NCBI GenBank assembly: GCA_030632385.1
Contig: DAOVUW010000039.1
Location: 1 to 7,981 of the forward strand
Source of the DNA: Candidatus Nanohalarchaeota archaeon
Lineage (GTDB): Archaea; EX4484-52
DNA: 7,981 bases
Reading direction: 5' to 3'
Position 1 is the stretch's first letter; every line of letters starts with the position of its first letter. The position numbers were made by a program, and so were the translations under genes. The notes below the pieces were generated by a model. The model did no database searches and was not told the DNA's origin. It saw nothing but the letters and a program-made list of their open reading frames with translations. Of the stretch, positions 1-5,420 are shown piece after piece.

Positions 1-2
1 AT

Positions 3-689
3 GAGATATTAATTGATTTATATGCGGAACTTGAAATAATATCAGAAAAAAAAGATGTTCATATGATAGTATTTGATGAAAAAAATAATGAAATTTATTC
101 CAGAAAAATAATAAACTATGGTAAAAACAAAAATAATGTTTTTATATTCAAAAGAAAACCTATTGATTTATTCATACAAGAATATAAATCACATTCCTTA
201 CCTAAAAAGATAAAAGTGTGTATCGTTTCTGAATCGTATCAGAAAAATAAGTATAATGAACTAAAAAATTCAGATGAAGCAATATGTATAGATAAATTCC
301 TTCCATCACCAAATATTGATATAGATATAAAACCAAATCTTATTGAAATCACTGCTGAATATGGAGGAAATACCAATAGTATTGCAAATATGCCTTCTGT
401 TACAATCACTAATAAAGGAAATGTTGCTGTTAGTTTTATGTCGCCGTTGGAAGCTAATGAATGTAGTAGTCCATATGAATATCAAATTTGTGAAATGACT
501 ATTCAAAATAGTGGTACGATAAAACCAGGAGAAAGTAAGACGCTAATTACATACGCCAGCTATGGTGCGGGTTATGGCGTACCACCTCATAAAGTAACCA
601 TCACTAATTATATATGGGCAGTAACTAATGATAAAAATCTTTACAAAAAGCCGTATTCTTTGAATATTAATTATCAAAGAGATATTTAA
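3..689 (+). CDS. 5'-truncated hypothetical protein with beta-sandwich-like C-terminal domain
   Basis: The frame is open from the window edge, so the gene very likely starts upstream. The first ATG in view (63) is internal: the 20 codons before it read as ordinary coding sequence (E-I-L-I-D-L-Y-A-E-L-E). The visible 228 residues have no membrane segment; a signal peptide or anchor could lie outside the window. The first ~110 residues are lysine- and asparagine-rich. From about residue 125 comes an all-beta pattern: short alternating hydrophobic strands, 'TITNKGNVAVSF', a close cysteine pair (NEC...QIC) and 'GTIKPGESKTL'. This is the look of CARDB or other Ig-like extracytoplasmic domains, inferred from pattern only. 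It ends with TAA, 3 nt before the next gene, so the two are probably one operon. I do not recognise the family. The very low GC contrasts with purT downstream and may mark an accessory gene. Confidence 0.75.
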   Translation, partial: EILIDLYAELEIISEKKDVHMIVFDEKNNEIYSRKIINYGKNKNNVFIFKRKPIDLFIQEYKSHSLPKKIKVCIVSESYQKNKYNELKNSDEAICIDKFLPSPNIDIDIKPNLIEITAEYGGNTNSIANMPSVTITNKGNVAVSFMSPLEANECSSPYEYQICEMTIQNSGTIKPGESKTLITYASYGAGYGVPPHKVTITNYIWAVTNDKNLYKKPYSLNINYQRDI

Positions 690-692
690 ATT

Positions 693-1310
693 ATGAATAA
701 AAAGCAGATTAAAAGATTTTTTATTATTGTAACTTCTGTTGTCTTGTCTTTTTTATTTTTATTCTCTCCATTTGAAGAAATTCCAGTAGCAGAAAAAATT
801 ACAGAAAATTCAAGAGTTGTTAAAGTATTAGTAGATGGAACATTTAAACCTTCATTAAAAACGACTTTACGGGATATTTTGGAAGTTCCTTTTGACTTAA
901 AATGATATGACATCTGTTTTGTAAATAATGATACAAAATTAATCTATGGTAATGGAAATGTTACTGTTTCTATTAATTTCGATAATAAATCAAAACATAA
1001 CATTTCATATGGAGAAGAAAAATGTATAACATATAAGTTTGATGAGGATTTTACTTATGAAAGCGAAAACTGGGGAAAACAGAGCGTTGATACTACAATA
1101 CATGTTCCATCTTCTGTATTTGAAAGGGCAGAAGGAAATATATATCCTCTTGCAAAATTACATTATGATGTTTATGTATATGCAAAACCAAAATTAAGAG
1201 ATATTATTGTAAAAAATATATTGGTTTTATTTGCATGGTCGGGATTATTGTTTTTGTGGTTTAATATTTTAGATTATATTAAATTTGGCAGGAAAAAGAA
1301 AACATCATAG
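693..1310 (+). pseudogene. Two-TM membrane protein gene interrupted by an in-frame TGA (codon 71)
   Basis: A 70-residue ORF from ATG 693 stops at TGA 903-905, but the same frame then runs open for 134 more codons to TAG 1308-1310. The rejoined protein (205 codons counting the TGA) has a convincing layout: short basic N-terminus, TM helix at about residues 9-26, a ~140-residue beta-rich extracytoplasmic part, a second TM helix at about 176-196 (ILVLFAWSGLLFLWF) and a basic tail (KFGRKKKTS). The part after the TGA contains no ATG and only a few TTG codons near its end, so it is unlikely to be a separate gene. TGG to TGA at a former Trp (LK-W-YDICF) is the simplest cause; a sequencing error or programmed readthrough are alternatives. 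If the TGA is a true stop, the product is only an N-terminal anchor with a 44-residue stub. No clear ribosome-binding site is present, and the start lies 3 nt after the preceding stop. Family not recognised. Confidence 0.65.
917..938 (+). other. AU-rich hairpin 11 nt after the in-frame TGA
   Basis: Perfect 7-bp inverted repeat TTTTGTA / TACAAAA around an 8-nt loop (AATAATGA), extendable by one G-U pair. It begins 11 nt after the TGA at 903-905. A structure here could stimulate stop-codon readthrough, but the stem is almost all A-U, the loop lacks the GGU of bacterial SECIS elements, and short AU stems are common by chance at this base composition. Function is speculative. Confidence 0.2.
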
Positions 1311-1557
1311 GCGAATAAACCACAACCTTCTCAAAAGCATTCTTGAATATTTTGAAGAAAGTAACAAGATAGCCGTAATCATAAAAGGAATTCATAGATA
1401 AACAACACAAACTCGAATTTGCAAAATGCAATCAAAAAAGAACCGCCCTGTCATCCATCATTTCATAATCACTCATCCATAAACATTTACGAATTTTACA
1501 TCCCCCAACACAACAAATAAATTAATTTTTTAATATTTCCCGACCAGTAATATTGTG
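1311..1557. other. Noncoding gap with strong C-over-G strand bias
   Basis: No supportable gene. Positions 1312-1401 are open in one plus frame and would encode 29 coding-like residues (LLKSILEYFEESNK...) before TAA 1399-1401, but there is no start codon; this may be a decayed gene end. From about 1441 to 1540 the plus strand is very rich in C and nearly free of G (about 28 C against 3 G by eye count). It includes an 8-bp direct repeat TCATCCAT at 1451-1458 and 1473-1480, 22 bp apart, i.e. about two helical turns. No tRNA or box C/D RNA pattern could be built on either strand. Confidence 0.5.
1526..1536 (+). promoter_or_regulatory. Candidate TATA box of purT
   Basis: TTTTTTAATAT, centred near 1532, lies about 25 nt upstream of ATG 1558 and 31 nt upstream of ATG 1564. 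In archaea transcription starts about 25-27 nt from the TATA centre, which would give a leaderless or nearly leaderless purT mRNA. The call rests on spacing and composition only, and AT-rich DNA offers many such boxes. Confidence 0.4.
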
Positions 1558-1563
1558 ATGATC

Positions 1564-2919
1564 ATGAGAAATTCAATAGGAACTCCACTTTCTTCAAATG
1601 CCTTAAAAATAATGCTTCTTGGTTGCGGAGAAATCGGCAAAGAAATAATAATAGAAGCACAGAAATTCGGCATCCAGACAATTGGCGTTGACAGATATGC
1701 CAATGCTCCGGGGCATCAGGTCGCCCACAAATCTTATGTTATTGACATGAAAGATGCAGATGCCCTGCGTTCAATTGTAAACAAAGAAAAGCCGGATGTC
1801 ATAATTCCCGAAATCGAAGCAATAAATCTGGATGTTCTGGAAGAATTTGAAAAAGAAGGATTTCTTGTTATTCCCAATGCAAAGGCAACATGGACAGCAA
1901 TGGAGAGAGAAAGAATAAGAGAATTAATCAGCAATGAAGCCGGTGTTGAAACTTCAAAATACGCTTATGCAGATACAAATAATATGGATGAAATTTTGTC
2001 CGGCGTCCAAAAAGTAGGATACCCCTGCTGGATAAAAGCAATCATGAGTTCCAGCGGACAGGGCTCTTCATTTGTAAAAAATCCAGATGATGTTAAAATA
2101 GCTATAGATGATGCAAAAAAAAATGCAAGAGGTTCCGGCGAAAAAGTAATAATTGAAGAACATGTTCCTTTTGATATTGAAATAACTCAATTAACAGTTC
2201 GGCATTTATCCCAAGATGACAATATTGCAACAACTTTTTGCAGACCCGTAGGACATTACCAGATAGACGGAGATTACCATTCTAGTTGGCAACCATGGAT
2301 AGATGAGGGCGCAATTGTAAATGGAAAAAAGATCACCAAAGAACTTATTGAATTGGGAGAAAAAAAGATTTATGAAGCCGCAGGAAAGATTACAGATGCT
2401 TTAGGCGGACTGGGATTATTTGGATGCGAATTATTTGTTGTTTTTGACACCCAGAACAATGATGTCAAAGTTTACGGAAATGAATGTTCTCCAAGACCCC
2501 ACGATACAGGAATGGTTACATTTATAACGCATCTTAATGGGCTCTCTGAAGGAGGTTTGCATGTAAGAGCAACATGCGGATTGCCTGTTCCTGCTAAAGA
2601 ATGGAATGGTTACAGAATTATAGAACCGATTGCAAAAGGTGCATCTCACGTCATTTTAGCTCCGATGGCAGGACAGAATATTGAATTTAAGAATGTCTCT
2701 GAAGCTCTGCAAACATTTGGAACATCTGTGAGATTTTTCGGAAAACCAGAGGCACATATCAATCGGAGAATGGGCGTTGCGCTTGCGATTGGGGAAACTG
2801 TCGAAGAAGCAAAGAAAAAAGCAGAAAAACTTGCTCATACAATACAGATGCGTACGCTTGAAAATCCCAAATGGAAAAAGCAGGATATATTTGAGAAGCA
2901 TTTAGTGTGCAAGGATTGA
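1564..2919 (+). CDS. purT: Formate-dependent phosphoribosylglycinamide formyltransferase (GAR transformylase 2)
   Basis: PurT makes formyl-GAR from GAR, formate and ATP in the third step of purine synthesis, in the cytoplasm and without folate. The 451 residues follow the family throughout: N-terminal 'GTPLS...MLLGCGEIGKE' and 'VDRYANAPGHQVAH', central ATP-grasp with K158, the flexible loop MSSSGQG at 161-167, EEHVPFDIEIT at 198-207, metal-site E289 (CELF) and E307 (NECSPRPHDTGMVT), then FFGKPE (391-396) and RRMGVALA. The start is chosen because MRNSIGTPLS aligns with the usual PurT N-terminus; GTG 1555 and ATG 1558 are in frame, and 1558 fits the TATA spacing better. GTGAT at 1555-1559 could serve as a weak Shine-Dalgarno for 1564. 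It is longer than E. coli PurT (392 residues) through an insertion near 245-265 and a C-terminal tail of about 20 residues. The loop has Gln where E. coli has Lys (SSSGKG). No other purine genes are adjacent. Confidence 0.96.
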   Translation: MRNSIGTPLSSNALKIMLLGCGEIGKEIIIEAQKFGIQTIGVDRYANAPGHQVAHKSYVIDMKDADALRSIVNKEKPDVIIPEIEAINLDVLEEFEKEGFLVIPNAKATWTAMERERIRELISNEAGVETSKYAYADTNNMDEILSGVQKVGYPCWIKAIMSSSGQGSSFVKNPDDVKIAIDDAKKNARGSGEKVIIEEHVPFDIEITQLTVRHLSQDDNIATTFCRPVGHYQIDGDYHSSWQPWIDEGAIVNGKKITKELIELGEKKIYEAAGKITDALGGLGLFGCELFVVFDTQNNDVKVYGNECSPRPHDTGMVTFITHLNGLSEGGLHVRATCGLPVPAKEWNGYRIIEPIAKGASHVILAPMAGQNIEFKNVSEALQTFGTSVRFFGKPEAHINRRMGVALAIGETVEEAKKKAEKLAHTIQMRTLENPKWKKQDIFEKHLVCKD

Positions 2920-2938
2920 TTGGGATTGTTCTGGAATT

Positions 2939-2945
2939 GGTGATC
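2939..2945 (+). promoter_or_regulatory. Strong Shine-Dalgarno GGTGATC ahead of a mini-ORF
   Basis: GGTGATC is a full seven-base match to the complement of the archaeal/bacterial 16S 3' end (GGAGGTGATC). It sits 7 nt before ATG 2953, ideal spacing for that ATG, but 33 nt before ATG 2979, too far to serve it directly. It is the clearest such site in the window. Confidence 0.5.
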
Positions 2946-2952
2946 GAAAATT

Positions 2953-2982
2953 ATGGGTATAAATAAAAGAAACATATTATGA
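2953..2982 (+). CDS. Possible nine-codon leader ORF overlapping the next start (ATGA)
   Basis: ATG 2953 begins a nine-codon ORF (MGINKRNIL) that ends with TGA 2980-2982. Its stop overlaps the start of the downstream gene as ATGA, the classic arrangement for translational coupling. It has the best ribosome-binding site in the window (GGTGATC, 7-nt spacer). If translated, ribosomes would terminate exactly at the start of the 130-residue membrane protein, which has no good site of its own. A TATAAATA at 2958-2965 overlaps this ORF and complicates the picture: it would direct initiation around 2986, inside the downstream gene, so it is probably a chance match. Confidence 0.3.
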   Translation: MGINKRNIL

Positions 2983-3371
2983 AAACCATAAAAAAAAGTT
3001 TATTTAGTGTACCTGTAAAATTTGAAAAAGATTTTGATACAGGTATAATTTCGGATGAATTAAGAAATATTTTTAAAATCAATAATATCTCTAAAAATGC
3101 CAGTATTTACAAATATAGTATTGGATGGGAATTGATAGATAAAGGAAAAGATTACTTTATTAAGAGAGAAAATGGAAAACTAAACATTTACAAAGGATTG
3201 TCAACGAAAGGATCAACAAAAACAGTGAGATTTTTAATTTTATGTTCCTACCTAATTGTACCTGTTGTCATGGTATATTTAGGAAAAGTATTATTTGGTC
3301 TCCCTGGCATACTTTTTGGTGCATTTGTTGCAATTATCATAACAGGACTCTTAACAAAATATTTTATATAA
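2979..3371 (+). CDS. Small membrane protein: soluble N-terminal module plus two C-terminal TM helices
   Basis: 130 residues. Residues ~10-73 form a compact module: 'VPVKFEKDFDTGIISDELR', 'INNISKNASIYKYSIGWELIDKGKDYFIKRENGKLNIYKG'-type spacing of acidic, basic and aromatic residues. From memory this resembles a module seen in many uncharacterised bacterial and archaeal proteins (…ISEELR…F…GISLS…A…W.I.D….Y.I.KE.GKLNVY); I know of no assigned function. Residues ~83-103 and ~106-127 are hydrophobic and glycine-containing (GLPGILFGAF), two TM helices with a short turn, so the N-terminal module should be cytoplasmic or hang from a hairpin anchor. It follows purT by 59 nt on the same strand and may be cotranscribed. 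ATG 2979 overlaps the stop of a possible leader ORF. Low GC compared with purT. Real gene: likely. Function: unknown. Confidence 0.75.
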   Translation: MKTIKKSLFSVPVKFEKDFDTGIISDELRNIFKINNISKNASIYKYSIGWELIDKGKDYFIKRENGKLNIYKGLSTKGSTKTVRFLILCSYLIVPVVMVYLGKVLFGLPGILFGAFVAIIITGLLTKYFI

Positions 3372-3400
3372 AATTAAAAACAATACTTATGTACTTATAA

Positions 3401-3459
3401 TCTCTTCTTTCAATCAGATATTTTCTAAAATGAAGAATTTATTATTCTCTCTTCTTTTT
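3401..3459 (+). terminator. Two pyrimidine/T tracts after the 130-residue gene
   Basis: The convergent gap 3372-3508 holds two copies of TCTCTTCTTT on the plus strand, at 3401-3410 and 3448-3457, the second extending to five T (3455-3459). Archaeal polymerase terminates at T-rich tracts without needing a hairpin, so these are candidate terminators for the plus-strand gene. For the opposing minus-strand gene the nearest equivalent is the five-T run opposite 3488-3492, about 17 nt past its stop. No hairpin was found. Confidence 0.35.
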
Positions 3460-3508
3460 ACCACATTTTGAATCTTAAATTCATTTCAAAAACACACAAC
3501 AATATTGA

Positions 3509-4174
3509 TTAAAAAACATATGGAATCAATATGTGCTTTACTTTATGCTTGTATTCTCTATAATCAATCAATTCTTCCATATATATCTTTTCTTCAAATA
3601 TTATGCGAACATATAAGATATAAGCAATTATTGCAGAGATATAAATGCCATATGTTGAATTCAATACTATTGCGCCCGAAAGAGTCACCAATATAATGGC
3701 CATATACATTGGATGCCTTACGATTTTATACAATCCTGTGGTAGTGACTATTTTATCTTTTACCACAGTTACCAAAAAAAGTTTTTGTTTGAATATATGG
3801 TAAATTAGTACATTGGCAATTAAAAATCCTATTACTCCAATAGTAGACAACCACAATGGAAATTCTGAACTCCAATTATATCGTGAAGCATCAAGAGGCA
3901 TAATTATAAACCAGATTAAAAGAAATATTCTAAAAAACAGCAGAGTAATTTTATCATGAAAGTCACGCTCTTTTTGGTAAGAGAGATGGAATATTCTTTT
4001 CAGCAGTCTTAAATTTTTCATTGGTGGAAGTACTGCTGCAAAAAGCAGCCCCATAAAGAGTGCTATAAATATCCATCCATTAATCCAAGTCCAATTACCC
4101 CCCAGACCAAATGTATAGCATATTACCAAGACCAGACAAAATGATAGTTTAAAGACTGTTTTTTCAATATTCAT
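3509..4174 (-). CDS. ICMT/PEMT-type membrane methyltransferase
   Basis: 221-residue integral membrane protein with about five hydrophobic segments (near 8-25, 32-50, 77-95, 107-126, 159-189). The C-terminal part carries the signature of isoprenylcysteine carboxyl methyltransferase and phospholipid N-methyltransferase families: TTGLYKIVRHPMY (145-157), R190, EE at 194-195, then YREYKHKV and a terminal LIPYVF. In this superfamily the RHPxY and EE elements bind S-adenosylmethionine at the membrane face. The substrate cannot be read from the sequence; no CaaX-type protein is encoded in the window. Length is normal for the group. The start is supported by GAGGT six bases before the ATG and by TATAAATA boxes upstream. 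It is transcribed divergently from a larger protein with the same C-terminal motif (4384-5415) and convergently with the 130-residue gene. Confidence 0.88.
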   Translation of the reverse strand: MNIEKTVFKLSFCLVLVICYTFGLGGNWTWINGWIFIALFMGLLFAAVLPPMKNLRLLKRIFHLSYQKERDFHDKITLLFFRIFLLIWFIIMPLDASRYNWSSEFPLWLSTIGVIGFLIANVLIYHIFKQKLFLVTVVKDKIVTTTGLYKIVRHPMYMAIILVTLSGAIVLNSTYGIYISAIIAYILYVRIIFEEKIYMEELIDYREYKHKVKHILIPYVF

Positions 4175-4180
4175 TTTTAT

Positions 4181-4185
4181 ACCTC
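4181..4185 (-). promoter_or_regulatory. Shine-Dalgarno GAGGT of the minus-strand methyltransferase
   Basis: Read on the minus strand, GAGGT lies 6 nt before ATG 4174, within a longer AAAGAGGT stretch. It fixes the start of the 221-residue protein and implies a short leader on its mRNA, unlike the apparently leaderless genes on the plus strand. Confidence 0.6.
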
Positions 4186-4202
4186 TTTACATGTAGTTGC
4201 TA

Positions 4203-4234
4203 TATATTTATAGTTACTGTATATTTATAGTTAC
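4203..4234 (-). promoter_or_regulatory. Duplicated TATA element (15-bp direct repeat, 17-bp period)
   Basis: TATATTTATAGTTAC occurs twice, at 4203-4217 and 4220-4234. Each copy read on the minus strand is GTAACTATAAATATA, with an exact TATAAATA at 4212-4205 and 4229-4222. Their centres lie about 34 and 51 nt before ATG 4174. By the usual TATA-to-start spacing the distal box would give a leader of about 25 nt that includes GAGGT, while the proximal one would start within or next to GAGGT. The repeat is either a doubled promoter or a pair of regulator sites overlapping TATA. Confidence 0.5.
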
Positions 4235-4293
4235 ACATATTTAAATTTTACTATTTTTAATGACCGAATTATTTTCATTGTTGCAGTAATGGA

Positions 4294-4311
4294 TTAAATT
4301 CAAGAATTTAA
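4294..4311. repeat. 18-bp palindrome in the divergent promoter region
   Basis: TTAAATTC-AA-GAATTTAA, perfect 8-bp arms with a 2-bp centre. It lies between the two divergent methyltransferase genes, about 47 bp before the TATA box of the plus-strand gene and about 60 bp beyond the minus-strand TATA repeats. The symmetry fits a dimeric helix-turn-helix operator, but a palindrome this long made mostly of A and T can arise by chance in a window of this size. Confidence 0.35.
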
Positions 4312-4357
4312 CAACAATTCCAGCATTTCTAATTACTAAAAATCAAATTAATATTAT

Positions 4358-4365
4358 TATAAATA
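4358..4365 (+). promoter_or_regulatory. Candidate TATA box of the 343-residue methyltransferase
   Basis: TATAAATA centred near 4361.5, about 22.5 nt before ATG 4384, with no Shine-Dalgarno between. Spacing fits a leaderless archaeal transcript starting at or near the ATG. The same octamer also occurs inside coding sequence at 4064-4071 and 5197-5204, so the match alone is weak; position is the main support. Confidence 0.5.
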
Positions 4366-4383
4366 TATCTTTGTAATAAAATT

Positions 4384-5415
4384 ATGTTTTTCCGGAAAAA
4401 TATTTATTCAACAATTGAGCATTATTTTTATGGTTCATTGCTTTATGGAATGGGTTTGTTTTTTTATCTCAATAATTCTTATTATGATTCTTTATTAAAG
4501 GATAAAACAAAGGAAATTCTTATTTTTTTATATTTCTCATATCTAATGATTGCGCCGTTTGCGTTTTTTTTAAATAGCAAAAAAGACATCAAGGATCACA
4601 AACCTGCATTGATATTCAAAACAATAAAGAAAATTGTTTTTGGCACAACAAAATATGCGTGTAATTTTATGCTCGCTGAAAAGCAAAAATTTCCCAAAAT
4701 ACTTCCAAAAGAAAAAACAGCAATATTGTTTGTGCTTGTAAAATTGTTTTATGTTCCTCTTATGCTGAATTTTCTGGTAGGAAATTATCATGGATTTTTT
4801 GCAAATTACAGGGATCTTGTTCCGCTAAATAGCATTGAAGCATTATCCTTGGCAGGCTATACTTTTGCATTGTCTTTTATATTTTTTGTAGATGTATTAT
4901 TTTTCTCATTTGGCTATTTATTTGAAGCAGGTTTCCTTAAAAATAAAGTGCGTTCTGTAGAACCAACTTTGCTGGGATGGGCTGTTGCATTGGTTTGTTA
5001 TCCTCCATTCAACACCCACTTCACAAAGTATGTTGGATGGGTTGCTAATGATTATGTTATGTTTTCAACGATAAATATAACTTTTATTGCAAGAATGTCT
5101 GTTATTTTTTTATTGATGATATATTTGTGGGCAACAATATCTTTGGGAACGAAATGTTCTAATCTTACAAATAGGGGCATTGTAACGACAGGTGCATATA
5201 AATATATAAGGCATCCTGCTTATATTTCGAAAAATCTCGCATGGTGGATTACCATAATACCAATCATGAGCGTGCCTGTTTTTATCACAATGTTCATTTG
5301 GTCTTTTGTATATTATTTAAGGGCTATTACAGAAGAAAGGCACTTATCACAGGATCCCGATTATCGAGACTATTGCAAAAAAACAAGATATATGTTTGTG
5401 CCTTATGTGGTGTAA
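4384..5415 (+). CDS. Membrane methyltransferase with C-terminal ICMT-like domain
   Basis: 343-residue polytopic membrane protein with about eight hydrophobic segments (near 14-30, 44-63, 112-132, 155-179, 197-206, 231-254, 284-303, 299-312). The last ~100 residues hold the catalytic signature: LTNRGIVTTGAYKYIRHPAYISKN (260-283), R313, EE at 317-318, DYRDY and a closing MFVPYVV. This matches the ICMT/PEMT methyltransferase superfamily, in a subgroup with a long N-terminal membrane region and 'RHPAYISKN' that I recall from bacterial and archaeal genomes as uncharacterised. It should use S-adenosylmethionine at the membrane; the substrate is unknown. The loop near 64-110 is lysine-rich and probably cytoplasmic. 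Its C-terminal motif parallels that of the divergent 221-residue protein (both end VPYV/IPYV), but the N-terminal halves differ. A TATA box lies 22 nt upstream; the lipoprotein gene follows after 33 nt. Confidence 0.88.
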   Translation: MFFRKNIYSTIEHYFYGSLLYGMGLFFYLNNSYYDSLLKDKTKEILIFLYFSYLMIAPFAFFLNSKKDIKDHKPALIFKTIKKIVFGTTKYACNFMLAEKQKFPKILPKEKTAILFVLVKLFYVPLMLNFLVGNYHGFFANYRDLVPLNSIEALSLAGYTFALSFIFFVDVLFFSFGYLFEAGFLKNKVRSVEPTLLGWAVALVCYPPFNTHFTKYVGWVANDYVMFSTINITFIARMSVIFLLMIYLWATISLGTKCSNLTNRGIVTTGAYKYIRHPAYISKNLAWWITIIPIMSVPVFITMFIWSFVYYLRAITEERHLSQDPDYRDYCKKTRYMFVPYVV

Positions 5416-5420
5416 TAAGA

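Noticed and set aside
693..905. A genuine free-standing 70-residue protein ending at TGA 903
   Set aside because: The frame stays open for 134 codons after the TGA, has no ATG to start a second gene, and supplies the second TM helix; one interrupted gene explains more.
903..905. Genome-wide reassignment of UGA (Gly or Trp code)
   Set aside because: GGA glycine and TGG tryptophan codons are used normally, purT ends at TGA where the family ends, and no other long gene contains an internal TGA.
1279..1395. 38-residue minus-strand ORF (MNSFYDYGYLV...)
   Set aside because: It overlaps the end of the 693-1310 gene, has no promoter or Shine-Dalgarno, and shows no recognisable domain.
1555..1561. 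GTGATGA as the C box of a box C/D guide RNA
   Set aside because: No D box (CTGA) or C'/D' set follows at suitable distance, and the site coincides with the purT start.
2902..2919. CaaX-like prenylation site at the PurT C-terminus as a substrate for the nearby methyltransferases
   Set aside because: The end reads LVCKD, with the cysteine in the wrong place and no aliphatic residues after it; no other protein here ends in CaaX.
2958..2965. TATAAATA as promoter of the 130-residue gene
   Set aside because: It is only about 17 nt before ATG 2979, so transcription would begin inside the gene, and there is no in-frame ATG soon after; the mini-ORF reading fits better.
3505..3696. 63-residue plus-strand ORF
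   Set aside because: It lies antisense inside the 221-residue methyltransferase, which has clear family motifs and a Shine-Dalgarno.
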